This document shows, in pieces, positions 5,319 through 6,288 of a DNA stretch of 6,288 nucleotides. This DNA is from Gammaproteobacteria bacterium (lineage in GTDB: Bacteria > Pseudomonadota > Gammaproteobacteria > Tenderiales > Tenderiaceae), in assembly GCA_027001525.1 (NCBI GenBank), contig JALTMR010000184.1, positions 1 to 6,288 of the forward strand, in the 5' to 3' direction. The notes beneath the pieces were generated by a model. The model had not been told where the DNA came from. It searched no databases and saw only the letters and a list, made by a program, of their open reading frames with translations. Position numbers and translations under genes: made by a program. The stretch's first letter is position 1. Every line of letters begins with the position of its first letter.

Positions 5319-6288
5319 TTAGCGAGAGGCGAGCGCCAAGCTGCTGCGTTTGATCAGCTCCAGCCGGGCAATGAGTTGGTTGGAGCGCATGGCGAAAGCC
5401 TGCATCTGTGCTTTGGGCAACGGTTCTGCGCTGGGAAGTTTGACGGTCAGTGGATTGCGAACTGAGCCATCCACCCGGAATTCGTAATGCAAGTGTGGCC
5501 CGGTGGCCAGGCCTGAGCTGCCGACGTAGCCGATGACCTGCCCCTGTTTGACGCGGGCCCCCTTGCGAATGCCACGAGCGTATTTGGACATGTGAGCGAA
5601 GAGGGTGGTGTAACGGCTGCCATTTTGAATAATGACCGTCCTGCCGTAACCCCCCTTTGTGCCTTTGTGGATGACTTTTCCTGCGCCAGTGGCCTTGATG
5701 GGGGTTCCCCGCGAGGCAGCATAGTCCACCCCTTTGTGTGCGCGAATTTTATTCAATACGGGGTGTTTTCGTTTCAGGTTGAAGCGTGAGCTAATGCGGG
5801 AAAATGCCACGGGTGTGCGAAGAAAGGCTTTTCTCATGCTGCGACCGTCAGGCGCGTAGTAATCCCCTTCGCCTTTTTTGGTTTCATAGTAGATGGCCTG
5901 AAAGCTTTTGCCCTGGTTCACAAACTCTGCGGCGATGATTTTTCCGTCACGGACCTTCTCGCCGTCGAGATAGAGTTCTTCGTACATCACCGTAAAGCTA
6001 TCGCCCTGGCGAATGTCCAGGGCAAAATCCACGTCCCAGCCGAATATGCCCGCCAGCTCCATTGTCAGCTTGTCAGAGAGGCCGGCAGCCTGGGCGCTCA
6101 AGAAGAGCGAATCATTGATAATGCCGCTGGCCTGGCTTGTCCTTGTTTCCAGTGGCCTGGTGATGATTTCGCTTTGAAACTGCTTGTCATTGCGGCTCAG
6201 GTGCAGGCTTTGGCCCAGGTCAAATTCGTAGATAAGCTCTGTCAACTTTCCCTCGTGGATGCGCAAACGAAGCTCGTCACCAGGAAAT
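5319..6288 (-). CDS. M23 family peptidoglycan DD-endopeptidase, MepM/Csd3-like (N-terminus outside window)
   Basis: This envelope metallopeptidase would cut peptide cross-links in peptidoglycan. The frame stays open to the window edge and reads FPGDELRLRIHEGKL at its first visible codons, so the apparent TTG at 6264-6266 is internal and the N-terminal region (signal or membrane anchor, early regulatory domain) is missing. Numbering from that Leu, residues 1 to about 155 form the intermediate domain typical of MepM/Csd3 proteins (LAGIFGWDVDFALDIRQGD, FTVMYEELYLDGEKV). The M23 domain follows with HKGVDYAA (zinc ligands His177 and Asp181), FAHM (His225) and GPHLHYEFR (catalytic His258, zinc ligand His260). 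KATGAGKVIHKGTKGGYGRT is the usual LytM core. All active-site residues are present, so it should be active. It ends 17 bases before anmK. In Pseudomonas the equivalent gene lies divergent to tyrS, which would be just outside the window. Confidence 0.93.
   Translation of the reverse strand, partial: FPGDELRLRIHEGKLTELIYEFDLGQSLHLSRNDKQFQSEIITRPLETRTSQASGIINDSLFLSAQAAGLSDKLTMELAGIFGWDVDFALDIRQGDSFTVMYEELYLDGEKVRDGKIIAAEFVNQGKSFQAIYYETKKGEGDYYAPDGRSMRKAFLRTPVAFSRISSRFNLKRKHPVLNKIRAHKGVDYAASRGTPIKATGAGKVIHKGTKGGYGRTVIIQNGSRYTTLFAHMSKYARGIRKGARVKQGQVIGYVGSSGLATGPHLHYEFRVDGSVRNPLTVKLPSAEPLPKAQMQAFAMRSNQLIARLELIKRSSLALASR

Noticed and set aside
1..6288. Mobile element, defence system, CRISPR array, tRNA or rRNA
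   Set aside because: I found no transposase or integrase motif, no regular direct repeats with spacers, no terminal inverted repeats and no tRNA-like cloverleaf by reading.

Overview
The window looks like chromosomal DNA of a gammaproteobacterium, probably in or near the Pseudomonadales/Cellvibrionales. The main reason is gene order. argC, a membrane coiled-coil protein, a bactofilin, erpA, then on the opposite strand anmK and an M23 peptidase is the arrangement I recall from Pseudomonas, where tyrS follows. Base composition is moderately GC-rich, coding density is high, and there is no sign of a mobile element, CRISPR array, rRNA or tRNA. No species can be named from this sequence.

Layout. 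Positions 1-1276 (+) hold c-type cytochrome sequence in two reading frames. The first is the C-terminal end of a cytochrome whose CXXCH motif is cut by the window edge. The second is a three-haem reading frame. The two meet at a run of nine A (291-299), and several signs suggest they are one polyhaem protein joined by slippage, or split by an indel. argC follows after 27 bases, then 15 bases later a 237-residue protein with one membrane segment and a coiled coil. After a 151-base leader comes a bactofilin. erpA (3766-4125) follows with its own promoter, overlapped by a palindrome that closely fits the IscR type 1 operator. A strong intrinsic terminator (4150-4187) ends the plus-strand block. 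Convergent to it, on the minus strand, lie the M23 peptidase (5' end outside the window) and anmK, 17 bases apart.

How the genes work together. There are three themes. The first is exported electron transfer (cytochromes), whose partner enzyme or oxidase is not in view. The second is housekeeping metabolism: arginine synthesis (ArgC) and Fe-S cluster delivery (ErpA, apparently under IscR feedback). The third is the cell envelope: a bactofilin scaffold with a membrane coiled-coil neighbour, a peptidoglycan endopeptidase and a kinase that recycles anhydro-MurNAc. The part most worth a second look is the cytochrome frame junction. The erpA operator is the clearest regulatory signal. I see no wholly unknown multi-gene system here; most of the window is a conserved core neighbourhood.
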